64,000 nt of DNA from Hofstenia miamia. Taxonomy: Eukaryota; Xenacoelomorpha; Acoela; Hofsteniidae. Under the pieces are notes generated by a model. That model had not been told where the DNA came from and made no database searches. It saw only the letters and a program-made list of their open reading frames with translations. Within the stretch, counting starts at the first letter, position 1. Each line of letters starts with the position of its first letter. A program made the translations under genes and the position numbers. Shown here piece after piece: positions 11,528 to 24,699 of this stretch. The DNA is taken from positions 390,915 to 454,914 of the forward strand of contig CABFPE010000241.1 of assembly GCA_900660155.1 (NCBI GenBank), given 5' to 3'.

Positions 11528-12065
11528 TTATATTGACTTCCACAACCCAAACGATGTTTGCAATTTAGCATCTACTTGTAGATCTCTTTATTATGACTTT
11601 CCGTGGCCACATGTCTATAAAAAATTTCTCTCTCAATCCAGTGAAAAAGCCATCATGCGTCATTTCAAGAAGGATTAGTCGAAGTCCTTGAATAAATATA
11701 AAAAATCTGTAAATGCACGTGATATAGATGAATACATTTAGTTAAATGTTTTGATCTCTTATTTACGGAACTCATTTCTTTCTGTTCCTCCGGGTTGTTG
11801 TCTTGCTCTTTGAAGAGCTCACTTTCGGACAAATGAAAGAACTCCTTATATTTTTACAAAGCTTTTATAAAATTGTCCATCAAAGCTGGGAAAGAGTTAC
11901 TTCGTGATGCCATCTGCAAATTGCGAAAGAAGTATTCAAAGATTTTGTCTTTTCAATTCGGAGTCAATTACGACTTCCACAATATGTGATGTTATTTGCA
12001 GTGTTTTCAAAATCAAATACGTGGTCCGCAACCTAAATTTTTATTGACTATCTTCGTTTAATTCC
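11527..12065 (+). pseudogene. F-box exon remnant, array copy 1
   Basis: The translation near 11540-11610 reads NDVCNLASTCRSLYYDFPW, the second half of the F-box seen intact at 39744. The first half is absent, replaced by the microsatellite and Tc1 insertion. Downstream, 11780-12065 carries the conserved tail region (FLSVPPG, then a LSIKAG-like segment, then the LSSFNS-like end) in broken frames. It sits about 0.9 kb from exon D of copy 1 once the Tc1 pair is discounted, so both may be parts of one gene. Pseudogene. Confidence 0.7.
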
Positions 12066-12490
12066 ATTAAAATTTGTGGATAATTGTGCTATTGAAATGT
12101 AATTTTACTGATGAGATATATTCTAAATTTCTTTTTTTCTTTGAAGTTTTCTGGCTTTATCAACCATTTTAGTTGTCAGAGAATATGGTTTCAGTTTAGG
12201 AATGTGTAGAGAATTGAAATGTATAATTTTATAATTGTTGCGTAAAGTTCAAATAAATGTTTGTAAAAAATTCTTTGAAAGATTTTATTTTTTGAAGTTT
12301 CAGCATTCGTATGCATTAAGTCCTGCTTCAGATTTTCTCTAAGATAGCAGAAAATAAGTATGAGGTTATGAACATTTTCTTATAGGCTAATTCAGCTTTT
12401 ATTTGCCATCTATGCATTGCAATTCTTTTTTTTCAAACTTGTTGCTGCTCCAATATATTTTTCTTGGCAACTTGAAAAAATCAGTAAATA
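12066..12490. other. AT-rich sequence, no gene seen
   Basis: No exon or repeat end recognised. Confidence 0.4.
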
Positions 12491-13030
12491 TAGGTTGTCC
12501 CATAAAAAACTTCGTTAAAATTATTGTAGCAATAGATATATAAGAAATATAGCGAGAAGATAGGTATCAATGTTATCATATAAATTGAAATTGAAATTCA
12601 AAAACATGGTGATCGTTTAGGACAACGCCAGCCCCACACCTCCAGAGCGACAACAACTTATCTAACAGAAAACTTTATGAAGTTAGTGAAGCAACCACCG
12701 TACTCGCCCGACACTAATCTTTATGAACGGTATCTCTCTGCAAGATTAGAATCACCCTGAGCCGGTAATTTTCTTGACACCGAATTTTTGATGAGCAAAT
12801 GCCTCATTTCACTCGTCATCGAATGAGTAGGGCTTTGGAGGAACTGATTGTTGATCTCAACAAAATTGTTGAAAATGATGGAAATTATATTTAAATAACA
12901 GTTGTCATTACTTAATATAATATTTGTTACTCATTCCACTCAAATATATTATAAACAGTTCGGAACTAAAAATGCTTTTTTAAGTTTTCTATTAAGTTTC
13001 TAAAAACGCAGTTTTTTATGGGACAACCTA
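12491..13030 (+). mobile_element. 540-bp deleted mariner/IS630-type element
   Basis: Perfect 20-bp terminal inverted repeats (TAGGTTGTCCCATAAAAAAC at 12491-12510, its complement at 13011-13030) are flanked by TA on both sides. The interior holds the 3' part of a DDE transposase: LDNASPHTS-like, then VKQPPYSPDTNL near 12680-12720, then ELIVDLNKIVENDGNY before the stop near 12893. It has several stops and a frameshift. The 5' half including the first catalytic Asp is missing. This is a non-autonomous deletion derivative. Confidence 0.85.
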
Positions 13031-15327
13031 TACATTATATTTATTGCATTACAGTTGAATTTTTCTTTTATAGTATATATTATTTTACTATTAACTGTAA
13101 TATTTTCTTTTGACTCTAAATTTTCAATACATATGTGGCATGAACATTTCAATAATTTGTTGTTGCTAAATTTTTTCCATAACCTAGTTGGTTGCTATAC
13201 ATTTGTGTATTTTCTTTTTTTGTATTTGTCTTTGTATTTCTTTATTGTATGATTTATGGATTTGAAGTCAATTTTCGATACTTGGTTGTAAGTTTATACT
13301 AATGTAAACTTTTTTTGAAATTTTATTTACTGGTCCTTGATTTACTGCTTTTTTTATTCATTTTCCTGTTATGTATTTTCTCTATTAACATAGCTTCATA
13401 AACTCTCATAATTCTTTGAGTCTATATTTTACTTGTTTCGTACTTGTTGTAAATGTGTTTATTCTTCCGGCAAGACAGTACGGAATATTAATTTTTACAT
13501 GTCTTGGGGGAGATGAAAACCAGTTCAAATAGTTATGTATATTGGTATTCTTATATAGTATTTCAGTTTCCATTTTTGTTTTTGTTAACTTTGTTGAGAT
13601 ATCTAGAATTCAAGTTTATTTTTGTTTTTGCATTGTAAATTTTAGAGAATTACTAGCATTTTACTATTTTCGGATACAAGCATTTTTCTTCAAAATATAT
13701 TATCGTTAATGTAACATAGCGAGGGATGGTAGATTTTCCCATTGCTGCTCCTTTAATTTGCTTATATTCTGTGAAAAAAATTTTTTTAAGTGTAAAATTC
13801 ATTGCATTGATGATAAAATGTATTCCTTTTGGTGTTTCAATTTGAGTAAATAATTCAATCATACGTAAAAATCGTCATCCCTAAATTCTAAATGCATTTT
13901 TCTCAATGTTTGATCAAATTTACCCTTATATTTAATGTACCCACATGCAAAATACTATTTTTGATTGCGTATTATTTTCGAGTGAAATTAATGGAATTTT
14001 GTTAGATAACTATTTCAAAATATTTCTTTAAATCTTGAATATCCGATATAAAATAAAATGAAGCCAACTATCTATACGCGCAATTGGTTAAATTTTGGAA
14101 ATATATTGAAAAATAAATACAATTATTGCAGTAATTTATCACTTTTTGTACTTCGAAGGTTTACTTATTTTCAAATTATTACCCAAATATAATGGTGCAC
14201 TCAATTGTTTAATACCCTGTTTGACAAGACCTTCAATAGTCCAAGACTCTGCTAACTTTAATATGAAATATTTTATAAAATCACCAATATTTAGTTAATT
14301 TTCCCAATCCCTTAAATATAATTAATGCAACATAGTTTTTAGTATTACATTAAATGTGTATATGTATATTTATGGCACCATAAAAAAACGCGGCTACATA
14401 GGTTTGATTCGCGCTGTAGTTTGCGGATCTATTATATATAAGATTGCATTGTGAATGCAAAACTAATGTGCATATTTTGCAGAAACGTAGCTGGTTTTGT
14501 TTCATCCATACTTTTAAAATGATATCTTTTGTTTACATATTTCTTATCTACCCCGGCATAAGATAATTACCGGGGCATGGTTCATTGTGTATCACACCAA
14601 AAAGCATTTAACTTAGTTGATTTGCCATGAACAGGGCAATTTACTCATTAAACGAATGCTCTCATAGTGATTTCGATGTGATGTTAATTACTAATTATAT
14701 TTACTATTACAAATGGAAAACAATTTCATCTTTAGTTTTTGGTAAAATCTACTAAGGATGCTTACTAACATTTTTCTAAAAGTTGTTATCTTATCAAATT
14801 GTTGATTTCTTTGTTTAAAACAATTTGTAAAATACAGATTTATCCATTCAATTGTTATAAATACAAGATATTTGACATTAAAGTTCAAAATTCTATTTCT
14901 GTATATCTAATAATAAGCTTATGGATTTCCATTATGCTCTTTAGTTCCTGAATCAGTATTGAAACTACATTTAGTGGCCTCTTTATAATCGGGATGATTT
15001 CTTAGAAACTCATAACTCACGAACTAATGAATATAAACCAAATCCGAATCCATCATCAGCACCGCCAACTTCACTGGCTTTGTACAATCACGCTTCAAGA
15101 ACTTAGACTGTTTTTGCAGAAATGCTTAAGTTTTAATCCCATGGGCTTGAGACCCATTTTTCTCAAATTATTTTTTGATGTCTTTTCAAGAAATGACAAA
15201 TACTTTAATTTTTAGAAATAGTGATTACATCCGTTAATTGAATTTGTAATTTTTCATGATGGGCTTTACCTTAATCATTTTTAGATTCTTGTTTGATTTT
15301 AAGTGAAATTCCGTATAATGTAATTTT
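13031..15327. other. AT-rich sequence, no gene seen
   Basis: Short open frames only, none with a family signature. Confidence 0.4.
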
Positions 15328-15400
15328 ACTAATTGTTAATTATCTCAAGCCAAAGGATGTTTGCAACTTAGCATCCAATTGTAGGTTTCTTTAATAGAAC
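15328..15400 (+). pseudogene. Short F-box remnant
   Basis: The translation near 15340-15385 reads INYLKPKDVCNLASNC, followed by stops. It matches the core of the F-box exons elsewhere in the array. Nothing else of the exon is recognisable. Confidence 0.6.
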
Positions 15401-16279
15401 TTAATTTTGCGAATTATTTGTATATTACAGAAGGAATTTTACGAGTGTTGTGTTATTGATACTGCGGTTATTTATCAGTCAAATGTAATATAGAAGGCAT
15501 GTGATTCTCACGATCAAGGCTTTGTAATAATTGTTCGCAATAACGTTGAAGTGCAATAAATTTAAAAATAATATATTGTAATGGAAATTTGCTAGCAATA
15601 TACCATGACAACATATTGCAATATTTTAATTTATTGAGAACTACCTAATTAAATCAGAGAAATTACCTTTTCTACGAACTTCCTGAAAGCTACGCTTAAC
15701 ATTTTTTAGAATTTTGATAATCCTGCTTTAACTGGTTTCTGCTATCAAATTTCAATTACATGTCGCTGCTAATTGAAACCAAAATCTAGCACTATCCATA
15801 ATATACTCTGAACTCTGCTACTGCTAGCTTCTACATATCAAAAATATTTTACATTTCCAACATAATTTCATTCTTATATTATTTTTGCGAGTGCAATATA
15901 CAGTCAATGTTCGAATTTTTTGGTTATTTTGAAAATATTTATCGTCTTATAATTGAAATTTAACTTAAGATAACCTGATAACTTCCTTGTAAAAGATAAA
16001 TACTATGTCTTTTCACAGTTTTTTATGTATACACATGTACTTCTATAATGTAAAGCATAATGATGTAGGCTCTATTATTTTTTTAAAGGAGCTCTTTAAT
16101 TTTAAGCAATTTTCAGAAATTCTAAGGCTAATAGCAACATTTTATTGCTTAAGCTGAAATGTGTAAGTTGAGTAATTCTAAATATCGTATCAATAGTTTG
16201 CTCAATTCTGAATGAGAGAAATAACTCAACAGATAGCATTATAATTCTGATCCCGATTCTACCAAACTTGTATGGGATA
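15401..16279. other. AT-rich sequence, no gene seen
   Basis: No coding or transposon signature recognised. Confidence 0.4.
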
Positions 16280-16281
16280 TA

Positions 16282-17642
16282 CAGTACTGACCAAAAATTT
16301 GGGAACAGTAACCTGTCTAAAGCGTGTTTAATGCTATTTCCTGGAAACTTCGTAAAATTCCTGGAATTCCCAATTTTTTCTTACAATTTACAACAGATAC
16401 ATTTAGCTAATCAAATAACCACAACTTTAGATTTACACACAATACATTTTCACTGAAAAAGCACTATCATTATAGTTTGAAATATGGTCCGTGGTAGTGA
16501 AATTTCACTAACAAAGCGTGCTCAAATTCATGTCTTGTACAAGGAGGGGTACAATTATCGCGCTATAGCTGTTAGAATGGGCGTGTCAGTATCTTCAGTA
16601 TCCAGAAGTGTTACTTGCTATCAGCAACTACAAAATTTTCCCTCTCGCAAGCGGTCTAGAAGACCAAAAGTGACAATCCATTAGACTGACAGTCTCATTC
16701 ACCGTTACGTCATCGATCAACCATTCTCTTAATCTTCTGATGTCAAAGCAAATCTAGGTGTTGTAGTGCAGAATGTATCAACCCGCACGATTAGGCGTTG
16801 ATTGAATACTACCTTTGACCTTCCATCGTGCAAACTGCAGCCAAACCCCGATTGTCTTCAAAGAACATTCGAGCCCGGTTGCGCTTCTGCAGGCAATACC
16901 AACACTACACCCCTGAGATGTGGCATCAAGTAATGTCTAGTGACGAATTCAATATTTGCCAGTTTACATTATACTGGACACATTTTAGACGACCAAGAAA
17001 CCAAAGATTCAACACACGTTACACGTAACAAACTGTCCGCTCAGCACCTTCTGTGATGATTTGCAAATGGGCGTGCTGGTCTGCATTTTGTTCCTCACAA
17101 CGAGACAGTCACAGCCAAGGCCTACCTCAAAGTAATTCAGGAGAAAGTTCCCATGTTTATGCAGCTTTGCGGAGCATCTGTACTACAACAAGATGGTGTT
17201 CCTTGCCACAACGCCAAAGTTGTGAAATAGTGGATTTCATCCAAAGACAATCGGCTGCTTGAGAACTGGCCTCGAAACTCCCCAGACCTCAACGTCATAA
17301 AAAATTGCTGACATCACATCAAAAACTGTCTGAGGAAGCGCCAACGCACATCACTCGACGATCTGAAGGAGCAAATTAAAGTGGTATGGTGCACAGATAT
17401 TACTGATGATTTTTGTAGAAAGCTTGTCGAGTCAATGACAAATTGCATTTCGGCGTGTTTGGCCAATAATGGCAGACAGAAAATATTAGTGAGTTTTTCT
17501 GAATTAACTATTTACTTTCTACATGGTGTTGTCATATTGTTTCTACATTGTGTTATTATATTGTTTCTACATTGCGTTTTTTAGTGAAGAATACAAAAAT
17601 TTCTAAATTTGGAAAGTGTTCCCAAACTTTTGGCCAGTACTG
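16282..17642 (+). mobile_element. Full-length Tc1-like transposon with decayed transposase
   Basis: The ends are inverted (CAGTACTGACCAAAAATTTG at 16282; the complement ends at 17642), with TA duplications at 16280-16281 and 17643-17644, giving 1361 bp. Transposase pieces lie in order in different frames: helix-turn-helix N-terminus at 16484 (MVRGSEISLTKRAQIHVLYK), a central part at 16828 (ARLRFCRQYQHYTPEMWHQV, with the first Asp region SSDEF), then QQDGVPCHNAKVV. WPRNSPDLNVIKN comes next and a C-terminal part reaches 17584. The expected Glu after Asn-Pro-Ile is replaced (VIKN), and stops and frameshifts interrupt the frame. It sits just upstream of the F-box at 17718. Same family as 9926-11492. 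Confidence 0.9.
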
Positions 17643-17717
17643 TATACCATTGAAATGCAAGTTTGTTTTTATCTTTTTGATGTTATCATCATGTAAATAA
17701 TGTCCTTTACTTTCTAG

Positions 17718-18345
17718 ATCTTGTTGGATGTTAAGTGAACTTCTTCTTGATATTATTTTACAACTTATTAACTCCCTCAAGCCGTCGATGTCTGCAATTT
17801 AGCATCTACTTGTAGATTTCTTTATTATAACTTCCCTTGGCCACATGTTTATAAAGTTTTTCTGAATGAATCGAATGAAGACGCTACAATGCAGAGTTTC
17901 ACTTCAGATTACTCCAATTTCTTGAAAATATTGAAGAAATCTGTATATGATTTAGATGTAAGCCATTTTAGGGCTCCCCGGTCTAGGTATGGTTGTGGTG
18001 GACGTATGATGAGCCTGAATATTCCTTCATTGTATGAGTAGGATTTCCAGCATTCATTTGTTTCTCTTCCTCCTGGTTCTTATTGTGCTGCATGGAGAGC
18101 ATCATATACAGGATCAGTGAGATTTATTGTAAAAATGACATTGTCTATCAAGGCTGGAAATGAATTACCTTGTGAAACAATCTGCGAATTGAATGGAAAA
18201 ATATTAGAAAATTGATTCTTTATCTATTCGGCATTAATAACTACTTTCACAACATGTGATATTTTTTGCAGTATCGACTGCTGTATGGAGGGATCTGCAA
18301 TTTTGTTTGATTATCTTTTTTTAATTCCACTTGACAAATAAACTT
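17718..18345 (+). pseudogene. F-box exon with downstream conserved region, frameshifted
   Basis: An AG acceptor (TTTCTAG) precedes the exon. The F-box starts MLSELLLDIILQLINSLKP. A 1-nt deletion after Lys-Pro shifts the frame; the rest (DVCNLASTCRFLYYNFPWP) continues in the next frame to an RYGCGGRMM segment. After a stop there is FVSLPPGSYCAAWRASYTGS, then MTLSIKAGNELPCETICELN and a final LFLIPLDK region. The sequence between F-box and end is shared with other array members. I do not recognise it as a known substrate-binding domain. Family knowledge: F-box proteins recruit substrates to SCF ubiquitin ligases through Skp1. This copy cannot make the full product. Confidence 0.7.
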
Positions 18346-19104
18346 TATTTTTGTGTATAATTTTAATGCTATTGAAATTTAATTCTTTTTATTTTTTTAT
18401 TTTTACTGGGGTTGGTAAAGATTAATTAATTTTTAATAATTAAGTTTTAATAAATTAAAGTTTAGTTTATAGTTAACTTTTAGTTCAATCAAAACTAACA
18501 TTTTTGAGAAATTCAGTTGAAAGCAAATTCGTTCAACTAACTAGCTAAGCAAGCGCAAGCATATTACCAGTATTTGGTTCTAGTGATGCACGCGCCCTGT
18601 TAAAAATTTAACCAACATAATAAAATAATCCTTATCACATTGGATTGCATCTGATTACGTTAACCAAAAAATTAATCGTTAAAATTAAATAACGATTAAT
18701 CGATTAATTAGTTCTTAGATTTCGCAGCCCCAATTTTTACTGATGAAATAATTTAAATTTAATTGTCTCTTTTTTCAACCACTTTAGTTATCAGATAATA
18801 TGCTTTCAATTTCAAATGAAATTTCGTAGAGCTGCCAATTGCATAATTTCTTAGTTTTTGCTTAATGTTACAATGCACACTTTTGAACATTTGCTTAAAC
18901 TCGTTTTGAATTTTCTTTGAAACATTTTATTTTTTCAATTCTCAACATTGTTGTGCTTTAAGTTCTTGATCAGAGACGTAGCTGTGATTTTCTTGTGTTG
19001 TTTTGTGTGCCTCCGTTCTTGTGAATGATTTGACGCACGCTACAACATTGAAGAAAGACAATTTGAACATTTACGGAATCTAATTTTGATTTTTCTTTAT
19101 TTTT

Positions 19105-19139
<35 letters not shown>

Positions 19140-19215
19140 GAATATATATATATATATATATTTATTTATTTATTTACTTCTTTATTACTTCTAAATACTT
19201 TTTGTTTGCTTTCAG
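18346..19215. other. AT-rich spacer before FHA copy 2
   Basis: No gene seen. TA microsatellites occupy about 19108-19160, at the position equivalent to the TA tract beside the gap at 49979. The region resembles the flank of copy 4. Confidence 0.5.
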
Positions 19216-19220
19216 TTCAA

Positions 19221-22200
19221 ATGATTTTCTATTTAATAAATGAAGTATCTTCTGTCAAAATCTTGTTTGATTCAGATGAACGTACAGTTGGACGCGGCGT
19301 ATTGTTCAAGGTATCTTTGTTTTGCTCTTAATTTTATTAACATCTTTAAGATTTTTGTGCGTGGAATCTTCAATCGGTATTTAAACTTATTATGCTTTTT
19401 ATAATTTTACTTTAAAAAATGCCGCTAGTGATGCGCGAGTAACCGAACATTAAATATAAAATATTCAACTAATAAATAAAGCATACTTTCGTGTACAAAT
19501 GTTTACTATGATTGCATGGTTTCCATTGGTTATATTACGATGAATTCTTATGTAAAACCTCTATTTTTCAGATAATTACATGTACAAGTTTCCAATATTG
19601 CTTAAGGGAAATCATTTCGATTTGATTATAACTAGAAATATATTTTCTTTGAAAAATACTGGCTTGGTAATAATTTTTAGGAACATTTTTGTACAATCTG
19701 CTTCCAACAGAATGTAGTCATAGGACAACCAAGGCGCATAAAGCTAGAAATATTTCTAACTAAATGTTTAGAAGAAATTGTTTCTTGGGGTAACAATGAA
19801 AATACATCTCTTACAAATTTTTTTGAAGTTATTGACAAAATTTGGTAAAATGCTGCTTGCACGTTTGAAAAATGCATCTTTCTGAATACTTTTTTTCAAT
19901 TTTGCAAAAGATCCATATTGTGATAAAAATTTCCACAAAAACATTGTGCTAAATAATACTTTATTCAAAATGTTTCCAGCTTTTTTGCAAAATATCCAAT
20001 CAATTTTTCTAGGAAATAGACGTCATGGGGAGCAGAAAATCTTTATTTATTCACTACGGAGATGTCAACTTTGCATGTGGAAGTTTCATTTTAAAACAGT
20101 AGATTTGTTCTTAAAATTACAGTTGGTTAATTAGTTGCTTATTTCAGCGTAAAAATCAACCAATAATAATTCATGATATAGTTTGGAGCATTCTCGTGAA
20201 ATATGTGACCACTTTGAAATATTCTAGCCAATGAAATTGCGCGACTATTTTCAAAACACTTTCGTGAAAGCACATTTTGTTGGTGTAGTGACAATGCTAA
20301 GACTGCTTACTTCTGATAATGCTAGATGGTTCTGGTTTCCAGCACATACACCCCCCTGCCCCCAATTATCTAAGTTCAATTTGGCGTTATTTTAAGTATT
20401 GGTTAATGCTTGACTCGTGCATAATTACTTAAAACTGCAGTAAAAATATTATGGAATAAAAGCATATAACACTGATGCTTCGATTCGACGTTCTACACAG
20501 TTTTAAGAACAGCGCACATCCCTTGTCTTTGCTAGAAATTTTTTTCAACAAAGAATTCTCGAAAATTTATTTCGTTTCAAAAATTTTTAATTATTAGATT
20601 TATAATTGGCTTTCTAATTTCCTTCTTTCATAATTGGTTATTTATAAGAAATTAGTGGATGCAATGTTTATTTTTTCAAGCAACGTCAATTCCTTTTTTC
20701 TTATGCGCAATTCATAGTAAAAATTTTAATGAAGGAATTAATAGTTTAACTGTTAGATAGAAAAACTTGCTGTGCAGTTAAGGCATCCAAATGCAAGCGC
20801 ATTTATAAGTTTATAAAGGACTCTGGGGAACGAAATGTTAAAAATTTACATTGAATATCTTATCACAAGATTTCCCACTTTTGATTATTGTAACATAAAT
20901 ATGTCCTTAACTGATTATAAAAAGATAAAACACAACTTCAATTGCAAGTACTTTTTCTATGCATTTTTCTCCTATTTGTTTTTTTGTTACCATACGACAT
21001 CAGTACAATGCTTCTTAAACTATTTTGATGAAATATCAATGTTTTAATTGATTTTTTTTACAAGATCAATAATCTTTTGGTTATCATAAACGCGAACTGG
21101 TGTGTTAGTATCGACCCTGTTTCCATTATTACAATATCCTCAACAAGAACATGTGTTTTTTCAGAAGTAATTTCATTATCATAACCAGCTTTATCAAGTA
21201 CTATCTGTCTTCTAAGTATAAAGCTGAGAACTAAATTCAATAACTGCCTAAGGAAGAAGGCATTTATTTATTAAACGAATGTCCCCGCATTGATGTCGTT
21301 GCGATGTTAATCATTGAATTAACATTAAACAACTAATTTAATTCCTTAATCTTGGAAATTTTCAATTTATTTCACTCACTTGCAGTTTAGAAGGCCTGTG
21401 TATCCTGCTAGTTTTTTTTGTAGCAATCGTAATTTGTAAAATAGAACATTATTACCACAATAAAATTTTTTCTATTTTATACTAATTTAACGAAGGTCAG
21501 AAAATCGCATCAATGCATTAAAATAAGAGGCGAGGCTATCAAATTTATAGACAAATACATTCTATATAGAGTCAAGGTGTTAGCGTTTCGAGATGAGTGA
21601 TTTATTCACGTGATATTTAGAAAAGAATTAATTAATGTTTTGTTGGAAAAAGTGTAATATTATGCTGTTAGTACCGGTTTTTCGTTCGCTAAATAACTGA
21701 AGAAATAAATCATTAATTCATTTTTCTTATTAAATTTAAATATTTATTTAAAAATAAACAATTATGATAATTATTAGTAATTAAGGGTAGAAACAAAACA
21801 GATTTCAGTTTTTTGTATAATTGTAATGTATGAACTGTTGGCGGATGCACTGGCCGTATTTTAAATAAGCCATAATTAAACATACAAAGTCTTTGAGATC
21901 TCACAAGTGTAGAAGAATTGGTAGAAGAACTGAAGAACAACAATAAAATCCTGGGTTTAAAAGACTCCAAGACGTGCTTTAAGAGTTAATGATTAACATT
22001 TCATCCGTTACTACTCCTCCAAATTGATTAAATTTAGAATAGAAATAGAAGAATTGTTCGAAGACATGCTTTGATGAAGTTAATAAACGATAAGCCTCAC
22101 ATAAAGCCTGTAAGTATAATTCTTTTTCTCATTTTTACTTTGCATTCAGGTGCATTCACAACCAATTTTTATCTATGAACAGTCTAAAAATTGTTCACAA

Positions 22201-23730
22201 AAAATCCTGTCTGCTAATAAATGGCATGCTTTGCATGATGGAGATAAAGTCTCGTTTCTTCCAAATGGCCCATATTTTCAAGTGTCGGGACAAGATTCTG
22301 GTCAAGCAGGCGATGTTAACCCTGAAACTCTTTTTGGTCCAAACCCCAAAACCATAAATCCAACTTCTGCCAAAACTTTAAATGTAAGTATGTATTTGAA
22401 ACATTTTTCAATATCAGAAGTCTTTTTCGTTTCAATAAAATTTATTTATTGATCTGCAAATTTTTCATTTTGACATGTAATGTAACATTTTTTGCAAACA
22501 ATCACTTTAAAATGTCATTTGCTTATAAATTTAAAGATTTTTATTTTATTAGGAAATCTAAATAGCTTTTAGGTATCATGTTTATTATTTCAGCATATGC
22601 CTGAGCATACACACTTTTCGCATTTTTTTAATGAGTTTGGGAAGCAATTTTTACAAGTGCTCTATCTCTACCCAAATCGTATATACTTTGATTATTATTG
22701 AAATTTCTAAGCAGTTAGCTTCTAGGTATCAGGCTGTGTTTCTTACTCTGTCTCTACATCAAAAAACGTATTTTGCTTTTCTCTTAAATTGACTTTGGCG
22801 AGTTAATTTTACACCAGGTGCTCGACCTCTTACAAAAAATTCAATTGAAAGAAAATCTATGATATTAAAATCTTCAAGCTTTGTAATTAATCTGTTTTTG
22901 TTCTTCTACATATGTGAAGATTAACTGAGTGCTGTGAAGTTTTTAGCCCTTATCGGGAGTGTGTCTTGCATATAGTACACTCCTAACATTTTGTAACAAA
23001 AATAAAATGTTGTTTAAGTTGTTTCCGGTATTGTGGGCATATCACTTTTGAAATGTTATTGTATCTGGATCTCGACCAAGAACTTTGCTGTACTGGTGAC
23101 AGTATTTGGTTTAATTAGTGCTAAGTTTTTGATTTATACAGCCAAATAATCAGGAAGTATGAGTGATATTCCAGATCTCATTATTTGATTACTCGGAATT
23201 TAAGAATCTTGATTGATCATGAAAATCTGTTGTTGTATTTGCTCAGCACATAAACCTTTGCTAATAGAATTTGTTAATACCACTTATCAAGCCTCCAGGT
23301 ATTAAAGAGTTTTCATTTGTAAAAAACAATTTAGAATTGTCACATTTTAGATGTTAATGCTCTTTTAGGATATAAAGGTTAATAATTATTTTAATGGATT
23401 ATTAGTATTAAGCTTTGATGTTTTTTATAGCAGCCTTGTTAAGCTTTAATACTGCATTTGTTGATTTATGTTTTTTGTAATAAGTTATTGACATGGTTTT
23501 CAACGCATTAGAAATTGGAATGAATTTCGTGTATTGTCCAAGTTTTACTTCAGGTTATTCTAAAATCTATTGATCAAAATATATATCTTTATGTTATTCA
23601 TTATAGTTGATTGATGACTCCTCTCCAATGAAACGAAAGCTAAGGAATCACTCAGTTAATGTTAAATTTGAAACAACAGGTGCCAGTTCTAATTTTTCGA
23701 GAACACCATCCCTTAAAAAACCAAGAGCAG
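19221..23730 (+). CDS. FHA-domain gene, array copy 2, four intact exons (APLF-like FHA)
   Basis: Exons: A 19221-19310, B 22038-22109, C 22150-22383, D 23607-23730, all with AG acceptors and GT donors (A GTATCT, B GTAAGT, C GTAAGT, D GTATAT). Phases agree through D, giving 173 codons without a stop. Exon A starts MIFYLINE and ends in the FHA signature TVGRGVLF. Exon B has IVRRHALMKLINDKPHIKP. Exon C has LHDGDKVSFLPNGPYFQVS. The distance from GRG to RRHA (11 residues) equals that of the APLF FHA domain, and the IKP..H/P pattern also fits APLF-type FHA domains. Such domains bind phosphothreonine peptides. Exon D is basic (PMKRKLRNHS, SLKKPRA) and may be a nuclear localisation segment. It ends in phase 1, so at least one exon follows; the F-box exon fits that phase. 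Terminal exon not established. Confidence 0.75.
19311..22037 (+). other. Predicted intron A-B of FHA copy 2
   Basis: AT-rich, no exon or transposon end recognised. Part near 21060-21200 resembles 6310-6470 in copy 1, consistent with a shared intron. Confidence 0.5.
22384..23606 (+). other. Predicted intron C-D of FHA copy 2
   Basis: No gene within. Sequence near 23280-23450 aligns by eye with 44765-44970 before exon D of copy 3, showing that introns were duplicated along with exons. Confidence 0.5.
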
Positions 23731-24339
23731 GTATATTTTCAAATTTTCATACCTAATTTCCAAATTTTCTTAATAAATTTGCTTAATATTGTTTCTGTTT
23801 TTTGCTTTTCTTCGTAAATTGGACAAAATTGAATGTCATTCTCTAGATAGTCTCATCCTACACAAGTGTTGAAAATTTCAGATTATTTACAAAAATAGCC
23901 AAATTTAGATGTCACAAGTGTAATGAACAATTGAAAAAATCAATTTACGAAAAATACCAAAAACTGATTTAATGACAACATATATGAAAGTAACTTGGTC
24001 AACAAAATGCTCCTGTTTAGTATATTTCGTGTGTCTTTGTTTTAGATTAGTGCATACATGTATTAAATGATATTCTTAGAATCTAAATCTGTTAGAAAAT
24101 GAAAATGCATTTTTTAGGTTTATCATGATTTTTCACAATAGTACCAACTTAAGCCTTGAATATTTGTAAATGATAAAATCTGTTGTTATGCGATGATACT
24201 GCAGACATTGGTTTATATTTTTTCGTCGTAAGTTATTGACATGGTTGCGAAGACATTAGATTATTAATGTATCTTCCAAGTTTTTCATCGGATTACACTA
24301 AATTTTTTTCAAAAAAAATATTTTTGCTGTTGTTATTGT

Positions 24340-24460
24340 AATTAATTGATGACTCTTCACCAATGAAGAATGCTACCCAAGCAATCAGTTAACCTTGACT
24401 TTGAAACAAGTGCCAGTTCTAATTTTTCGAGAACACCTCCCTGAAAAAATTTTCATACCC
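24340..24460 (+). pseudogene. Extra exon D copy, frameshifted
   Basis: It repeats exon D of copy 2 (TTGATGACTC, then CAGTTCTAATTTTTCGAGAA) 740 bp downstream. Small deletions break the frame and the CCAAGAGCAG end with its donor is lost. The flanking intron (TTCATACC, AATTTCCAAATT) is also duplicated, so this is a local tandem duplication of exon plus intron. Confidence 0.65.
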
Positions 24461-24658
24461 AATTTCCAAATTATCTTAATAAATTTGCTTAATATTGTTT
24501 GTGTTTGTTACTGAAACTTTTTTATGAGGGAAATGTTCTCAAAATACATGTGGTTTCTTAAATATAAATACGCAAAAGTATCTCTTTATATAAGCTTGAC
24601 AAAACATACCCCAAATTTATAATAATGTATACTAATAACAATGTTAACCTCACACTAG

Positions 24659-24661
<3 letters not shown>

Positions 24662-24691
<30 letters not shown>
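24662..24691. repeat. AT microsatellite
   Basis: Alternating AT tract directly upstream of the piggyBac-like remnant. Confidence 0.85.
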
Positions 24692-24694
<3 letters not shown>

Positions 24695-24699
24695 TTACA

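Noticed and set aside
14380-14460. Possible tRNA (GGTTTGATTCGCGCTG resembles a B box)
   Set aside because: No matching A box, anticodon arm or acceptor stem could be drawn.
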